Shown: positions 1-7,939 of the stretch, piece after piece | Layout: every line of letters begins with the position of its first letter | Position numbering within the stretch: position 1 is the stretch's first letter | NCBI RefSeq assembly: GCF_016772475.1 | Contig: NZ_CP068595.1 | Span: forward strand, 5,890,001 to 5,954,000 | Length of the DNA stretch: 64,000 nt | Direction: 5' to 3' | DNA from: Paenibacillus sonchi | GTDB taxonomy: Bacteria > Bacillota > Bacilli > Paenibacillales > Paenibacillaceae | Position numbers and translations under genes: made by a program | The notes under the pieces: generated by a model | The model's database searches: none | What the model was told of the DNA's origin: nothing | The model's input: the letters and a program-made list of their open reading frames with translations, nothing else

Positions 1-2
1 AG

Positions 3-86
3 TTCCGGGAAGCCTGGAAGGCAGTAGAATCCATCCTTGGGGAAACGGCGATTCCTAACGAAATCATCAAGTATGCAAACTCATAA
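3..86 (+). CDS. C-terminal end of an unidentified protein (partial)
   Basis: An open frame enters from the left edge and ends at TAA 84–86, giving 27 residues that finish in IIKYANS. A strong intrinsic terminator follows 8 bases later, which supports a real gene end. Composition (amphipathic, Glu/Lys/Ile) looks like a protein C-terminus, but I do not recognise the family from so short a piece. It is convergent with glnA. Confidence 0.55.
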   Translation, partial: FREAWKAVESILGETAIPNEIIKYANS

Positions 87-94
87 TCTGCAGC

Positions 95-123
95 AAAAGC
101 CCCGGCAACGGGGCTTTTCTTTT
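95..123 (+). terminator. Intrinsic terminator after the partial left-edge gene
   Basis: AAAAGCCCC (95–103) pairs perfectly with GGGGCTTTT (110–118) across a 6-base loop and runs into further T residues. It sits directly downstream of the plus-strand stop codon at 84–86. Confidence 0.85.
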
Positions 124-189
124 CAACTAAATAACTGATCGTGATTGCTATGTCTTCTTGGGTATGTCCAATAACAAACAAAGTCTCAG

Positions 190-349
190 ATGAGTCCGCA
201 TACGCCTGGTAAACAAACTTTTTCGCAAAATAAGGCCATCTCTGTCCGCTTTATTCCGCCGATGGAGCCTATTCCGCCTGCACCTCCCTATTCATCTGAA
301 GCTTCATAGATATCCACATTGTTTAGCATTGTATAATTTTCCAAACTAT
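190..349. repeat. Dispersed intergenic repeat, family A, copy 1
   Basis: This gene-free stretch aligns over about 160 bases with 50780–50957. Shared blocks in the same order are TGAGTCCG, GCAAAATAAGG, TCTGTCCGCTT, GATGGAGCC, TGAAGCTTC and AGATATCCACATT. Both copies end immediately before a minus-strand terminator. No plausible ORF is present, so it is a non-coding repeat of unknown role. Confidence 0.65.
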
Positions 350-382
350 AAAAAAAACCCTCAACGCTCAGAGCGTTAAGGG
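350..382 (-). terminator. Intrinsic terminator of glnRA
   Basis: On the minus strand the arm 382–372 pairs with 368–358 (AACGCT/AGCGTT core extended by CCCT/AGGG with one mismatch). It is followed by a run of T (A-run 350–357 on the plus strand). It lies 11 bases past the glnA stop. Confidence 0.85.
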
Positions 383-392
383 CTGATTCATT

Positions 393-1721
393 CTAGTAAA
401 GCGTCATGTACTGATCTCTTTCCCACTCATGAACCTGAGTACGGTAGATGTCCCATTCAATTTCTTTCAGCTCATAAAAATGAGCCAAGGCATGTTCACC
501 GAGGGCTTCGGTAATGACATGACTGCGGATCATTTCGCCCAGCGCTTCCTTCAGATCGGACGGCAAGCTTGGAATACCTTCTTCGATCCGCTCTTCTTCC
601 GACATCACATAGATGTTGCGGTCGATAGGAGCCGGAAGATCGAGCTGGCGCTTGATGCCGTCGAGACCTGCCTTCAACATGACAGCAAGTGCCAGGTAAG
701 GGTTAGCCGCAGGGTCCGGATTACGGACTTCGATGCGTGTGCTGAGTCCTCTGGAAGCTGGAATACGGATCATTGGACTGCGGTTGCTGGCAGACCAGGC
801 CACGTAGCAAGGTGCCTCATAACCTGGAACAAGACGTTTGTAGGAGTTCACTGTCGGGTTAGTGATGGCTGCAAAAGCACGTGCGTGCTTAAGAATGCCT
901 GCCATGTAGTACCGCGCCGTTTTACTCAGACCCAGTGTGTCGCTTTCGTCATAGAACACATTCTCATTGCCTTTGAACAAGGATTGGTGCGCGTGCATAC
1001 CGGACCCGTTCATCCCAAAAAGAGGCTTAGGCATAAAAGTAGCATGCAGGCCGTGCTGGCGGGCAACCGTCTTCACGACAAGCTTAAAGGTTTGAATTTG
1101 GTCGGCTGCCTTGATGGCATCAGCATATTTGAAATCAATCTCATGCTGGCCGGAGGCAACTTCATGGTGAGATGCTTCAATTTCGAAGCCCATCTCCTCC
1201 AGAGTCAATACGATTTCACGGCGACAGTTTTCCCCAAGGTCCATCGGCGCCAAATCAAAATATCCGCCCTGGTCATTCAATTCTGTTGTGGGATTGCCTC
1301 TTTCGTCTGTTTTGAACAGGAAGAACTCCGGCTCCGGTCCAACATTCATCGCAGTGTAGCCCATTTCTTCGGCCTCCTGCAGACAACGCTTCAGAATGCC
1401 GCGCGGATCACCGGCAAAAGGTGTTCCGTCAGGCATGTACACATCGCAAATCAGACGTGCTACCCGGCTGTCCGTTACCCAAGGGAAAATAACCCATGTG
1501 CTCAGATCAGGGTAGAGGTACATGTCAGATTCTTCGATCCGCACATAACCTTCGATGGAAGAACCATCGAACATCATTTTGTTGTCCAGCGCTTTTTCCA
1601 GCTGGCTGACAGGAATCTCAACATTCTTAATTGTACCGAGCAAATCGGTAAATTGCAGACGAATAAAACGGACATTTTCATCCTTAGCGATACGCAGGAT
1701 ATCTTCTTTTGAGAAGCTCAC
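393..1721 (-). CDS. glnA: Glutamine synthetase, type I
   Basis: Makes glutamine from glutamate, ammonia and ATP in the cytoplasm and is the central nitrogen-assimilation enzyme. The 442-residue length and motifs fit GSI-alpha: FDGSSIEG near residue 51, [12 protein letters not shown] in the active site, [17 protein letters not shown] around the ATP/glutamate site, and a C-terminal tail ending DQYMTLY. The start is GTG (1719–1721), preceded by AGGGAGAGG. It lies 30 bases downstream of glnR and is cotranscribed with it. In Bacillales feedback-inhibited GlnA also acts as the sensor that activates GlnR (established knowledge). Confidence 0.98.
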   Translation of the reverse strand: MSFSKEDILRIAKDENVRFIRLQFTDLLGTIKNVEIPVSQLEKALDNKMMFDGSSIEGYVRIEESDMYLYPDLSTWVIFPWVTDSRVARLICDVYMPDGTPFAGDPRGILKRCLQEAEEMGYTAMNVGPEPEFFLFKTDERGNPTTELNDQGGYFDLAPMDLGENCRREIVLTLEEMGFEIEASHHEVASGQHEIDFKYADAIKAADQIQTFKLVVKTVARQHGLHATFMPKPLFGMNGSGMHAHQSLFKGNENVFYDESDTLGLSKTARYYMAGILKHARAFAAITNPTVNSYKRLVPGYEAPCYVAWSASNRSPMIRIPASRGLSTRIEVRNPDPAANPYLALAVMLKAGLDGIKRQLDLPAPIDRNIYVMSEEERIEEGIPSLPSDLKEALGEMIRSHVITEALGEHALAHFYELKEIEWDIYRTQVHEWERDQYMTLY

Positions 1722-1751
1722 TTTACCCTCTCCCTTTCACGTCTCTTTGTA

Positions 1752-2162
1752 TTATTTATTAAAAAACCGGGAAAGCTCGCCTTGAATAAGAGACACTTGT
1801 CCCGGTCTTTTACCGGAAACCAGTTCCTGCTTCAGTAAACGGTGCAGCTGTGAATCAGACAACTCTCTACGTCTAACCTCTGTGTCAGGGGTAATGACTG
1901 TAGCTTCTTCGGATTCCTTCGAGACGGGATTCATTACCTGCTTGATACCGGCAATATTAACCCCCTTCTCAATCAATGCCTTGATTTCCAGTAGGCGTTC
2001 CACATCATTAAACGAGAATAAACGCTGGTTGCCGGATGTGCGCGCGGGCACGATCAGACTGTGCTGCTCATAATAACGAATTTGTCTTGCCGATAAATCA
2101 GTTAACTTCATTACGATCCCTATAGGAAATAATGCCATATTTCTGCGGATTTCATCACCCAT
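1752..2162 (-). CDS. glnR: MerR-family nitrogen repressor GlnR
   Basis: Represses glnRA and other nitrogen genes when glutamine is plentiful. The 136-residue protein has a MerR winged helix (LTDLSARQIRYYEQHSLI, residues about 21–38), a G-N-Q-R-L-F-S segment typical of GlnR/TnrA, and a short C-terminal tail that in B. subtilis receives the GlnA signal. Its ATG is at 2160–2162. A consensus promoter (2200–2228) and a perfect GlnR box (2234–2250) lie just upstream, so autoregulation is expected. First gene of the glnRA operon. Confidence 0.96.
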   Translation of the reverse strand: MGDEIRRNMALFPIGIVMKLTDLSARQIRYYEQHSLIVPARTSGNQRLFSFNDVERLLEIKALIEKGVNIAGIKQVMNPVSKESEEATVITPDTEVRRRELSDSQLHRLLKQELVSGKRPGQVSLIQGELSRFFNK

Positions 2163-2199
2163 GACTCATCCAACCTTCCAATGATCTTTTTCTCATCTC

Positions 2200-2228
2200 A
2201 TTGTACATTTCCTTATATGACGTGTCAA
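2200..2228 (-). promoter_or_regulatory. Sigma-A-type promoter of glnRA
   Basis: Reading the minus strand, a perfect -35 TTGACA (2228–2223) is separated by exactly 17 bases from -10 TACAAT (2205–2200). It sits about 40 bases upstream of the glnR ATG. Confidence 0.85.
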
Positions 2229-2233
2229 TGGTG

Positions 2234-2250
2234 TGTAAGATATTCTTACA
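2234..2250. promoter_or_regulatory. GlnR/TnrA-type operator
   Basis: TGTAAGATATTCTTACA is a perfect match to the published TGTNAN7TNACA dyad bound by GlnR and TnrA. It lies 5 bases upstream of the -35 hexamer of glnRA, in the same arrangement as the B. subtilis glnRA operators. Confidence 0.88.
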
Positions 2251-2393
2251 GGATTTTATGTAACCTTAAGAATTCAAGTAAAGTGAGTGTAAGCTAAAAC
2301 ATAACACGACCTCCGAAGTATATCACAGAGAGCGATGCACAAGCAAAACTTACAGCGCTTTCAATGACCTTAGTTCAAGCAATAACTCAAAAG

Positions 2394-2427
2394 ACAAAAA
2401 AAGTACCCACCAGCCTGGCCGGTGGGC
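2394..2427 (-). terminator. Intrinsic terminator of ynbB
   Basis: CCCACC (2406–2411) and GGTGGG (2421–2426) form the stem. On the minus strand it is followed by a T-rich tract (A-run around 2396–2402). It separates ynbB from the glnRA promoter. The rest of the 2163–2546 gap holds only that promoter and operator. Confidence 0.75.
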
Positions 2428-2546
2428 AAAATTACGGGATGGCATGTACTGTTCACTCCACAAAAAAGTTTTGTATGCAGTGGTTAAAAGTTGCAAGATT
2501 CTTGATTTAAAAGATGGAGCATTATATAAATCCGATTCAGCATAAA

Positions 2547-3800
2547 TTACAGCAATTTACGGTCCCTCATGCTCTGCAGCGCCATCAAAACTCCATATTT
2601 TACGTGGGAATACGTTAATCCGCCTTGCATATAGCCGATATACGGTGCACGGATCGGGGCATCCGCAGATAACTCCAAGCTGCCGCCCTGGATAAAGGTT
2701 CCTGCCGCCATGATGACAGGATGCTCGTAACCCGGCATATCCCACGGCTCGGGAACGACATGGCTGTCCACAGCTGCGGCGCGCTGGATTCCCTGGACAA
2801 AAGCAATCAGGTGCTCTGGCCCGTCAAAAGACACGGCCTGGATCAAATCCGTCCGCGGTTCATTCCAGGCCGGCTTCGTCGTAAAGCCGCAGCGCTGGAA
2901 GACGGCAGCGGCAAAGATGCTGCCTTTCACTGCCTGCCCGACCGTATGCGGGGCCATGAACAGCCCCTGGTAGAGGCCGCGCGTCGTTCCCAGCATGGCG
3001 CCTACTTCACCGCCGATGCCCGGCGCTGTAAGCCGGTAGGCCGCAAGCTCCACAAGCTCCTGCCGTCCGAGAATGTAGCCGCCGGTTTCAGCGATACCGC
3101 CACCGGGATTTTTGATCAGGGAACCCGCTACCAGATCGGCCCCCACCTGTGGCGGCTCAAGCTTTTCTGTAAATTCGCCATAACAGTTATCCACAAAAAC
3201 AATGACATCCCGTTTCAGCGATTTAACTTTCTCCACCATTTCACCAATTTCAGCAACCGTGAAGGAGGAACGCCAGTCATAGCCGCGCGAGCGCTGAATG
3301 CCGATGACCTTGGTCTTGTCATTAACAGCCAGAGCTACCTCTTCCCAATCGATCTTCCCTTCAGCCGTCAAAGCCGTTTCGCGGTAGCCGATGCCGAAAT
3401 CAGCCAGAGAGCCTGTCCCGTCGCCCGGTTTGCCGACCACCTTGTGCAGCGTATCATAAGGTCTTCCAGTGATGTACAGCAGCTCATCTCCGGGACGCAG
3501 CACACCAAAAAGCGCCGTTGATATCGTATGTGTGCCCGAAGCAAAATGAGGCCGCACCAGCGCCGCCTCCGCTCCGAATACCTCGGCATAGACAAGATCC
3601 AGCACTTCCCGGCCCCGGTCATTGTAGGCATACCCGGTGGAGCCGGCAAAATGAAAATCGCTTACCTGCTGGCGCTGGAAGGCTTCAATGACCTTCCACT
3701 GATTATGATCCACAATCCGTTCAAGCGATTTCACCGCACTTTCAATTTCCTGCTCTGCGGCCTCTGCCGCCTGTAAAATATCCTCCGCAAAAACTGCCAT
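2547..3800 (-). CDS. ynbB: YnbB, PLP-dependent methionine gamma-lyase-like protein
   Basis: A fold-type I pyridoxal-phosphate enzyme of the YnbB group, often annotated as methionine gamma-lyase family or 'aluminium resistance protein'. The physiological substrate is not established. Visible features are a Gly/Thr-rich cofactor region (ASGTHTIS), the VFVDNCYGEF segment, and GSLIKNPGGG, whose lysine is the likely PLP-binding residue. I chose the ATG at 3798–3800 (MAVFAEDI) because AAGGAGAG lies upstream of it. An upstream in-frame ATG at 3830 has no ribosome-binding site. Its place between hflX and glnR is the usual Bacillales order. Confidence 0.88.
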   Translation of the reverse strand: MAVFAEDILQAAEAAEQEIESAVKSLERIVDHNQWKVIEAFQRQQVSDFHFAGSTGYAYNDRGREVLDLVYAEVFGAEAALVRPHFASGTHTISTALFGVLRPGDELLYITGRPYDTLHKVVGKPGDGTGSLADFGIGYRETALTAEGKIDWEEVALAVNDKTKVIGIQRSRGYDWRSSFTVAEIGEMVEKVKSLKRDVIVFVDNCYGEFTEKLEPPQVGADLVAGSLIKNPGGGIAETGGYILGRQELVELAAYRLTAPGIGGEVGAMLGTTRGLYQGLFMAPHTVGQAVKGSIFAAAVFQRCGFTTKPAWNEPRTDLIQAVSFDGPEHLIAFVQGIQRAAAVDSHVVPEPWDMPGYEHPVIMAAGTFIQGGSLELSADAPIRAPYIGYMQGGLTYSHVKYGVLMALQSMRDRKLL

Positions 3801-3830
3801 TCCTAATGTTCTCTCCTTATCTGTACCCAT

Positions 3831-4045
3831 CTATATAAGTTGAACTTTAGTTTTACATTGTGGGGTATAGTCGTAACTGCGGGGAATGTTTGGACTTCCA
3901 GCCGCTGTTGTCCCCAGATTTCTTGAATGGAAACCGCCTTTAGCGGTTGAAATCCGGTGACAAAGGCGGACGCTACCGCTCTTCCAGTTCCAAACTTCCC
4001 CTCCGCACTTCTACCCTTTTTATGAAATTTTCTAGTTCAACTTTT
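3831..4045. repeat. MITE-like intergenic repeat, family B, copy 1
   Basis: The gap between hflX and ynbB is filled by an element that begins CTATATAAGTTGAACTTT and ends with CTAGTTCAACTTTT near 4045, a degraded inverted copy of the left end. Internally it shares AATGTTTGGACTTCC, GCCGCTG, AGATTTCTTGA and GAAATCCG, in order, with 18344–18656 read in reverse complement. It carries no ORF. Confidence 0.7.
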
Positions 4046-4058
4046 AAAACGCCCGGAT

Positions 4059-5347
4059 CTATTCCTGCTCCACATATTCCGCAAGTTTGTAGCTCCATTT
4101 TCCGTAATCCTCTTTATTCAGACGCACTTGATATAAAACGTCATTGTCTTCCACATTCTGTTCCAGCACCTCTCCCACCCGGTAAAGCAGTGAGGAAAGA
4201 TCCCCGCGGTCTCCGGGAATACGGAAGGTCAGCGTATCTCCGGCCAGCTCGTCGGCAATCATTTCGGTGATCCGGGTCAGATCGTCCGGGTTAAAGGCGC
4301 TGATCTTCAGAAACCCCGGACCCGAAGGCAGCATCTGCAGCTGCTCAGGCCGGCAAATATCACTTTTGTTAAAAAGTACGATTTGCGGTTTCCCCGCGGC
4401 CCCGAGATCCTGCAGAATGGACTGCACAACCTCCATCTGCTCCTCCCTCATCGGAGAAGAGGCATCCACCACATGCAGCACCAGATTGGCCTCATTGACC
4501 TCTTCAAGCGTCGCACGGAAGGAAGCTACCAGGTCATGCGGCAGATTCTGTATAAATCCTACGGTGTCTGTCAGGACTACTTCTTTGCCTGCGGGCAGCT
4601 GCAGCACACGCGAAGTAGGATCGAGAGTGGCGAACAGCTGGTTCTCAATGTAAACATCGGCATCTGTAAGCTGCTTAAGCAGCGTAGACTTGCCGGCGTT
4701 GGTATATCCGACCAGCGCAACCTGGACAGCGCCGCTCTTCCGCCGGCGTTCCCGGTGCAGCTCACGCGTTTTGACCACTTCGTCCAGCTGGCGTTTCAGT
4801 TCGCTGATCCGGTCACGGATATGCCGGCGGTCGGTTTCCAGCTTGCTCTCCCCGGACCTCTGGTTCCGATTCCCCCTCCAAGCCTGGACAGATTCTTGCC
4901 ATGGCCGGATAAGCGCGGCAGCAGGTAGGACAGCTGCGCCAGCTCCACCTGAATAATGCCCTCCCGCGTTTTGGCCCGGCCTGCGAAAATATCCAGAATC
5001 AGCTGGGTGCGGTCAATAATCTTCAGGTCCAGCGCCTCTTCCAGGTTCCGTACCTGGGCACCCGAGAGCTCCTGGTCAAAGATAGCCGTATTGGCCCCGA
5101 GTCCGTCAGCGGCCATCCGCAGCTCCTCTACCTTTCCTTTGCCAATGAACCACTTGGAATCCGGGGTTTCCTTGTTCTGGCGGAGGACATCCAGCACTAC
5201 TACTCCGGCTGTCTCGGCCAGTTGGACCAATTCCTGCAGCGACAGCTCGGGATCAACGCCGGTGCGTTTGATTTTGTCTGTAACCAGACTGACCAGAATA
5301 GCCCGGTCCTGTATTTCTGTTTCGGTATCGTGGGTGGTGATTGCCAT
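4059..5347 (-). CDS. hflX: GTPase HflX (frame interrupted by an apparent 1-base deletion)
   Basis: Ribosome-associated GTPase that splits stalled or stressed 70S ribosomes. The N-terminal 160 or so residues (SKWFIGKGKVEEL, then LSRLGGGIGTRGPG) read in one frame. The rest (GYTNAGKSTLL Walker A, DTVGFIQNLPH, NKSD) reads in another. The switch lies at a C4 run, 4850–4853: restoring one G on the coding strand gives the canonical GPGESKLETDRRHI join, and a full-length protein of about 429 residues results. Start ATG 5345–5347 follows AAGGAG. The break looks like a sequencing error rather than a pseudogene, because both halves are fully conserved. Confidence 0.9.
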
Positions 5348-5406
5348 GAATTACATGCTCCTTGTCCTGTACACTAAGTTGTGTATCGTCCGTGGTGAAT
5401 AGCTGC

Positions 5407-6387
5407 CTACAGTTTAAAATCTTCTGTGCGGAGTGTCATCAGCTCCTGCTTGCCCGGGCTGTTGCTCTCATATTGATTCAGCAGCCGTACCGCTTGGGCT
5501 CGCACCGCTTTTTCTATAGAGTTGCGAACATAACGCGCGTTGCTGAAGGCATGAAGGCTCTCTGTCTTCTCCAGCAGCAGATGCTGCTTTAGTTTGAGTA
5601 TGGCCTGCGGCATCAGAATATAATCGCGTTCTTTGGCCATCAGCTCCGCAATCTGCAGCAGCTGGTCTATGGTGTAATCGGGAAATTCCACCTGAATGGG
5701 GAACCGGGAGGGCAAACCGGGGTTGCTCATCAGAAAATAATCAATTTCACTGGAGTATCCCGCCAGAATCAGCACGAATTGGCTGCGGTGATCCTCCATG
5801 GATTTGACAAGCGTGTCAATGGCCTCTTTGCCAAAATCCTTATCCCCGCCCCGGGCGAGACTGTAAGCTTCATCAATGAAAAGAATGCCTCCGAGCGCCT
5901 TTTTCACCAGGTCCCTTGTCTTCTGAGCCGTATGCCCGATATATTCGCCAACCAGATCCGCTCTTTCCACTTCGATCAGATGCCCTTTGGTCAGCACACC
6001 CATCCGCTGGAACAGCTTGGCGACAATTCTGGCTACCGTAGTCTTGCCGGTTCCGGGATTCCCTTTGAAAACCATATGATACGCCTGGCCGCCGCTGGCA
6101 AGTCCCGCATCGCTGCGCATCTTGGCGATCTGCAGCAGGGCATAGATCTCGAATACCAGCTCCTTGATATTTTCCAACCCTACGAGTGCATCCAGTTCCC
6201 GGTTAAGCTCCTGAAACCATTCACTGTGTCCGTTGTTTTTTGGGGGTGCGGCCTGAGCAAGACTGTCTGCAGCCGCGTGGCTTACCGCTGGTGTATCCTG
6301 ATTCCGCAGCACAATATTGATTTGTCGTGACGGTCTGCCTTCCTCCCGTCCGCTTGCCGCCGCTACGCGTCCGTTCACCTTGTTCAC
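5407..6387 (-). CDS. spoVK: Stage V sporulation protein K, AAA+ ATPase
   Basis: AAA+ ATPase of the CbxX/CfqX type needed for late spore maturation in B. subtilis. Walker A GNPGTGKTT is at residues 109–117, Walker B ILFIDEAY at about 168–175, and sensor and arginine-finger regions follow (SNPGLPSRF). The N-terminal 55 residues are variable and charged. The annotated GTG (6385–6387) lacks an obvious ribosome-binding site. A second in-frame GTG at 6376–6378 is better placed behind AGGTG. It lies 59 bases upstream of hflX, on the same strand. Confidence 0.92.
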   Translation of the reverse strand: MNKVNGRVAAASGREEGRPSRQINIVLRNQDTPAVSHAAADSLAQAAPPKNNGHSEWFQELNRELDALVGLENIKELVFEIYALLQIAKMRSDAGLASGGQAYHMVFKGNPGTGKTTVARIVAKLFQRMGVLTKGHLIEVERADLVGEYIGHTAQKTRDLVKKALGGILFIDEAYSLARGGDKDFGKEAIDTLVKSMEDHRSQFVLILAGYSSEIDYFLMSNPGLPSRFPIQVEFPDYTIDQLLQIAELMAKERDYILMPQAILKLKQHLLLEKTESLHAFSNARYVRNSIEKAVRAQAVRLLNQYESNSPGKQELMTLRTEDFKL

Positions 6388-6522
6388 CTCATTATCCAGG
6401 GCTGACTTTACCTATACCTTATATCAAGTCTATTCCGCTAATTAAGGTCTTATTAGCAGTTTCAGAAACTTCCGGACAAATAGAGGCTCAGGAATCAGGA
6501 AAGCAGCGCCAGGCTTGACTTT

Positions 6523-7182
6523 TCACAGAAAAAGCTGCTGCATCTTCCATTTCGTATAAGCCAAAATTTCGCGGGTCTTGTACTTTAGCATCGACATCAC
6601 CTGTGAATCGGTAAGCCCCAGCTCAGGACGGTTGTAATGGAGTTCCTGGGCAATCTCAAGTGCGCGCTGTCCGTGAAAAGTATGTGTAATAATGACTGCT
6701 GTGTTTAAGTCTTTGGATTTCATCAGCTTTTGACTAAACCGGAGATTCTCATAAGTGCTGGTAGACTTGTCCTCCAGAATGACAGCGTTCTCCGGAACAC
6801 CGTGCTCCACCAGATAGTTCTTCATTCCCTCTGCTTCGGTATATTTATAATCTGCCCGGTCCAGACCGCCAGATACAATAAACCGGGGGAATTTGCCTTC
6901 CCGGTATAGTTCCAGCCCATAGTCAAGCCTTTCCTGTAATCCGGGACTGGGCTTGTCTCCCCACATCGCCATACCAAGAATAATGCCCACATCCGCTTCC
7001 TGCATAGGATTCGTCGTTGCTGCGCTGTTGATCCGGCCAAAGACTGATGCGCACCAGAGCAATCCGGCGGCGATACAGACCGCCAGTACAATGAGCAGAT
7101 TGCGCTTCATCCGGGAACGGCGGCCTTTGCGCGATACTTTGCGAATCGGGGATGAACCTCTTTGATAGACATACCAATCCAT
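6523..7182 (-). CDS. YdcF/SanA-family (DUF218) membrane-anchored protein
   Basis: A 219-residue protein with a basic N-terminus, one membrane segment (about residues 27–47) and an extracytoplasmic DUF218 domain. Seen: the GIILG strand, FIVSGGLDRADY, EDKSTSTYENL and ITHTFHGQRAL, which are the conserved acidic, Ser and His positions of the family. Members are linked to envelope functions and vancomycin sensitivity (SanA), but the chemistry is unknown. ATG 7180–7182 sits 8 bases after AGGAGG. It is only 3 bases downstream of the DUF402 gene, so the two form an operon. Confidence 0.88.
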   Translation of the reverse strand: MDWYVYQRGSSPIRKVSRKGRRSRMKRNLLIVLAVCIAAGLLWCASVFGRINSAATTNPMQEADVGIILGMAMWGDKPSPGLQERLDYGLELYREGKFPRFIVSGGLDRADYKYTEAEGMKNYLVEHGVPENAVILEDKSTSTYENLRFSQKLMKSKDLNTAVIITHTFHGQRALEIAQELHYNRPELGLTDSQVMSMLKYKTREILAYTKWKMQQLFL

Positions 7183-7185
7183 TTT

Positions 7186-7740
7186 TTATTTCCTCCTGAA
7201 TTCTCCGTGATGGAACAATTCGGCACGATGCTTCAAGGAAAGGGAGAAATAAGGAAAAGCATGAGCATCTATGCTGCGAAGAATACTGCTTGCTGTAGCC
7301 CAGGCCAAATTATAGTCACTGTCCGTAATATCCTCACGTTCCAGGGCTTCCTCCAGCTCGTCCTCATCCAGCAGAAATACCTCTCCATTCCACAGCACCA
7401 CAACATCCAGATACAGATCATCGAACCAGGGCACGCCTTGGTCGGTGACCCCTTGAACCTTGCAGGTGTCAATGTACCACTGCACGATGTTTTGCCGCTC
7501 GTCGAACATTGCCGTCACAATATAGTGGCTGTCTTTGGGAAAATACTGCAGCCATGAGTACCCTTTGTCCGCTATGCGGTATGTATGCCTGCCGTAGCTC
7601 TTCCACAGCGGTTCCTTCAGCCCATAAATGGTATACAGGGTGATGTATCCGCTGAATTCCCGGCTCTCCACATAGCGGCAGGCAAAATGGCGGCGCGTAA
7701 TCCGGCGCCAGTTGGCCCGGTCTCCGAATTTACGTTTCAT
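7186..7740 (-). CDS. DUF402-family protein
   Basis: 184 residues. Seen: conserved DUF402 elements including YSWLQYFPKDSHYIVTAMFD, an IVQWYIDTC strand and WFDDLYLDVVVL followed by LLDEDELEEAL. The Asp/Glu cluster is the metal and phosphate site in family members that hydrolyse nucleoside tri- and diphosphates (for example YgaC-type Ntdp). Whether this member does so is inference. The start at 7738–7740 is chosen for GAGAGGG 9 bases upstream; an in-frame upstream ATG at 7881 lies in terminator sequence. Cotranscribed with the YdcF-like gene. Confidence 0.85.
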   Translation of the reverse strand: MKRKFGDRANWRRITRRHFACRYVESREFSGYITLYTIYGLKEPLWKSYGRHTYRIADKGYSWLQYFPKDSHYIVTAMFDERQNIVQWYIDTCKVQGVTDQGVPWFDDLYLDVVVLWNGEVFLLDEDELEEALEREDITDSDYNLAWATASSILRSIDAHAFPYFSLSLKHRAELFHHGEFRRK

Positions 7741-7849
7741 ATGAATGACCCTCTCAAGAAATGGTGTATTCAGCTTAACACATTTGCCAGATACACTCAA
7801 AACATCCCTTGCAAATTGCGGCAGATGATGCTCTTGAAAAAGGCAAAGA

Positions 7850-7906
7850 AAAAGCCCCGCCAGCCGAAGTCTCCGCAACATCCAGGAGAATCACAGCTGC
7901 CGGGGC
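7850..7906 (-). terminator. Probable terminator downstream of the class A PBP gene
   Basis: On the minus strand GCCCCGGCAGC (7906–7896) can pair with GCTGGCGGGGC (7864–7854) with one mismatch around a loop of about 30 bases. It is then followed by TTTTTC. It lies between the PBP stop and the DUF402 start. Confidence 0.55.
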
Positions 7907-7939
7907 AGGTGGATTTCATTTGTTTAGTTTGGGATTCAA

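Noticed and set aside
51..320. Promoter or small gene in the left intergenic
   Set aside because: Only terminators and family A repeat are visible; no ORF with a ribosome-binding site.
429..1712. Long open frame antisense to glnA
   Set aside because: It mirrors a highly conserved gene, lacks a ribosome-binding site and has no family-like features; it is a shadow of glnA codon bias.
2721..3521. 266-codon plus-strand frame within ynbB
   Set aside because: Antisense shadow of a conserved PLP enzyme with no start signal.
4059..5347. hflX as a true pseudogene
   Set aside because: Both halves keep all catalytic motifs and a single added base restores the join; part of a same-direction series of deletions.
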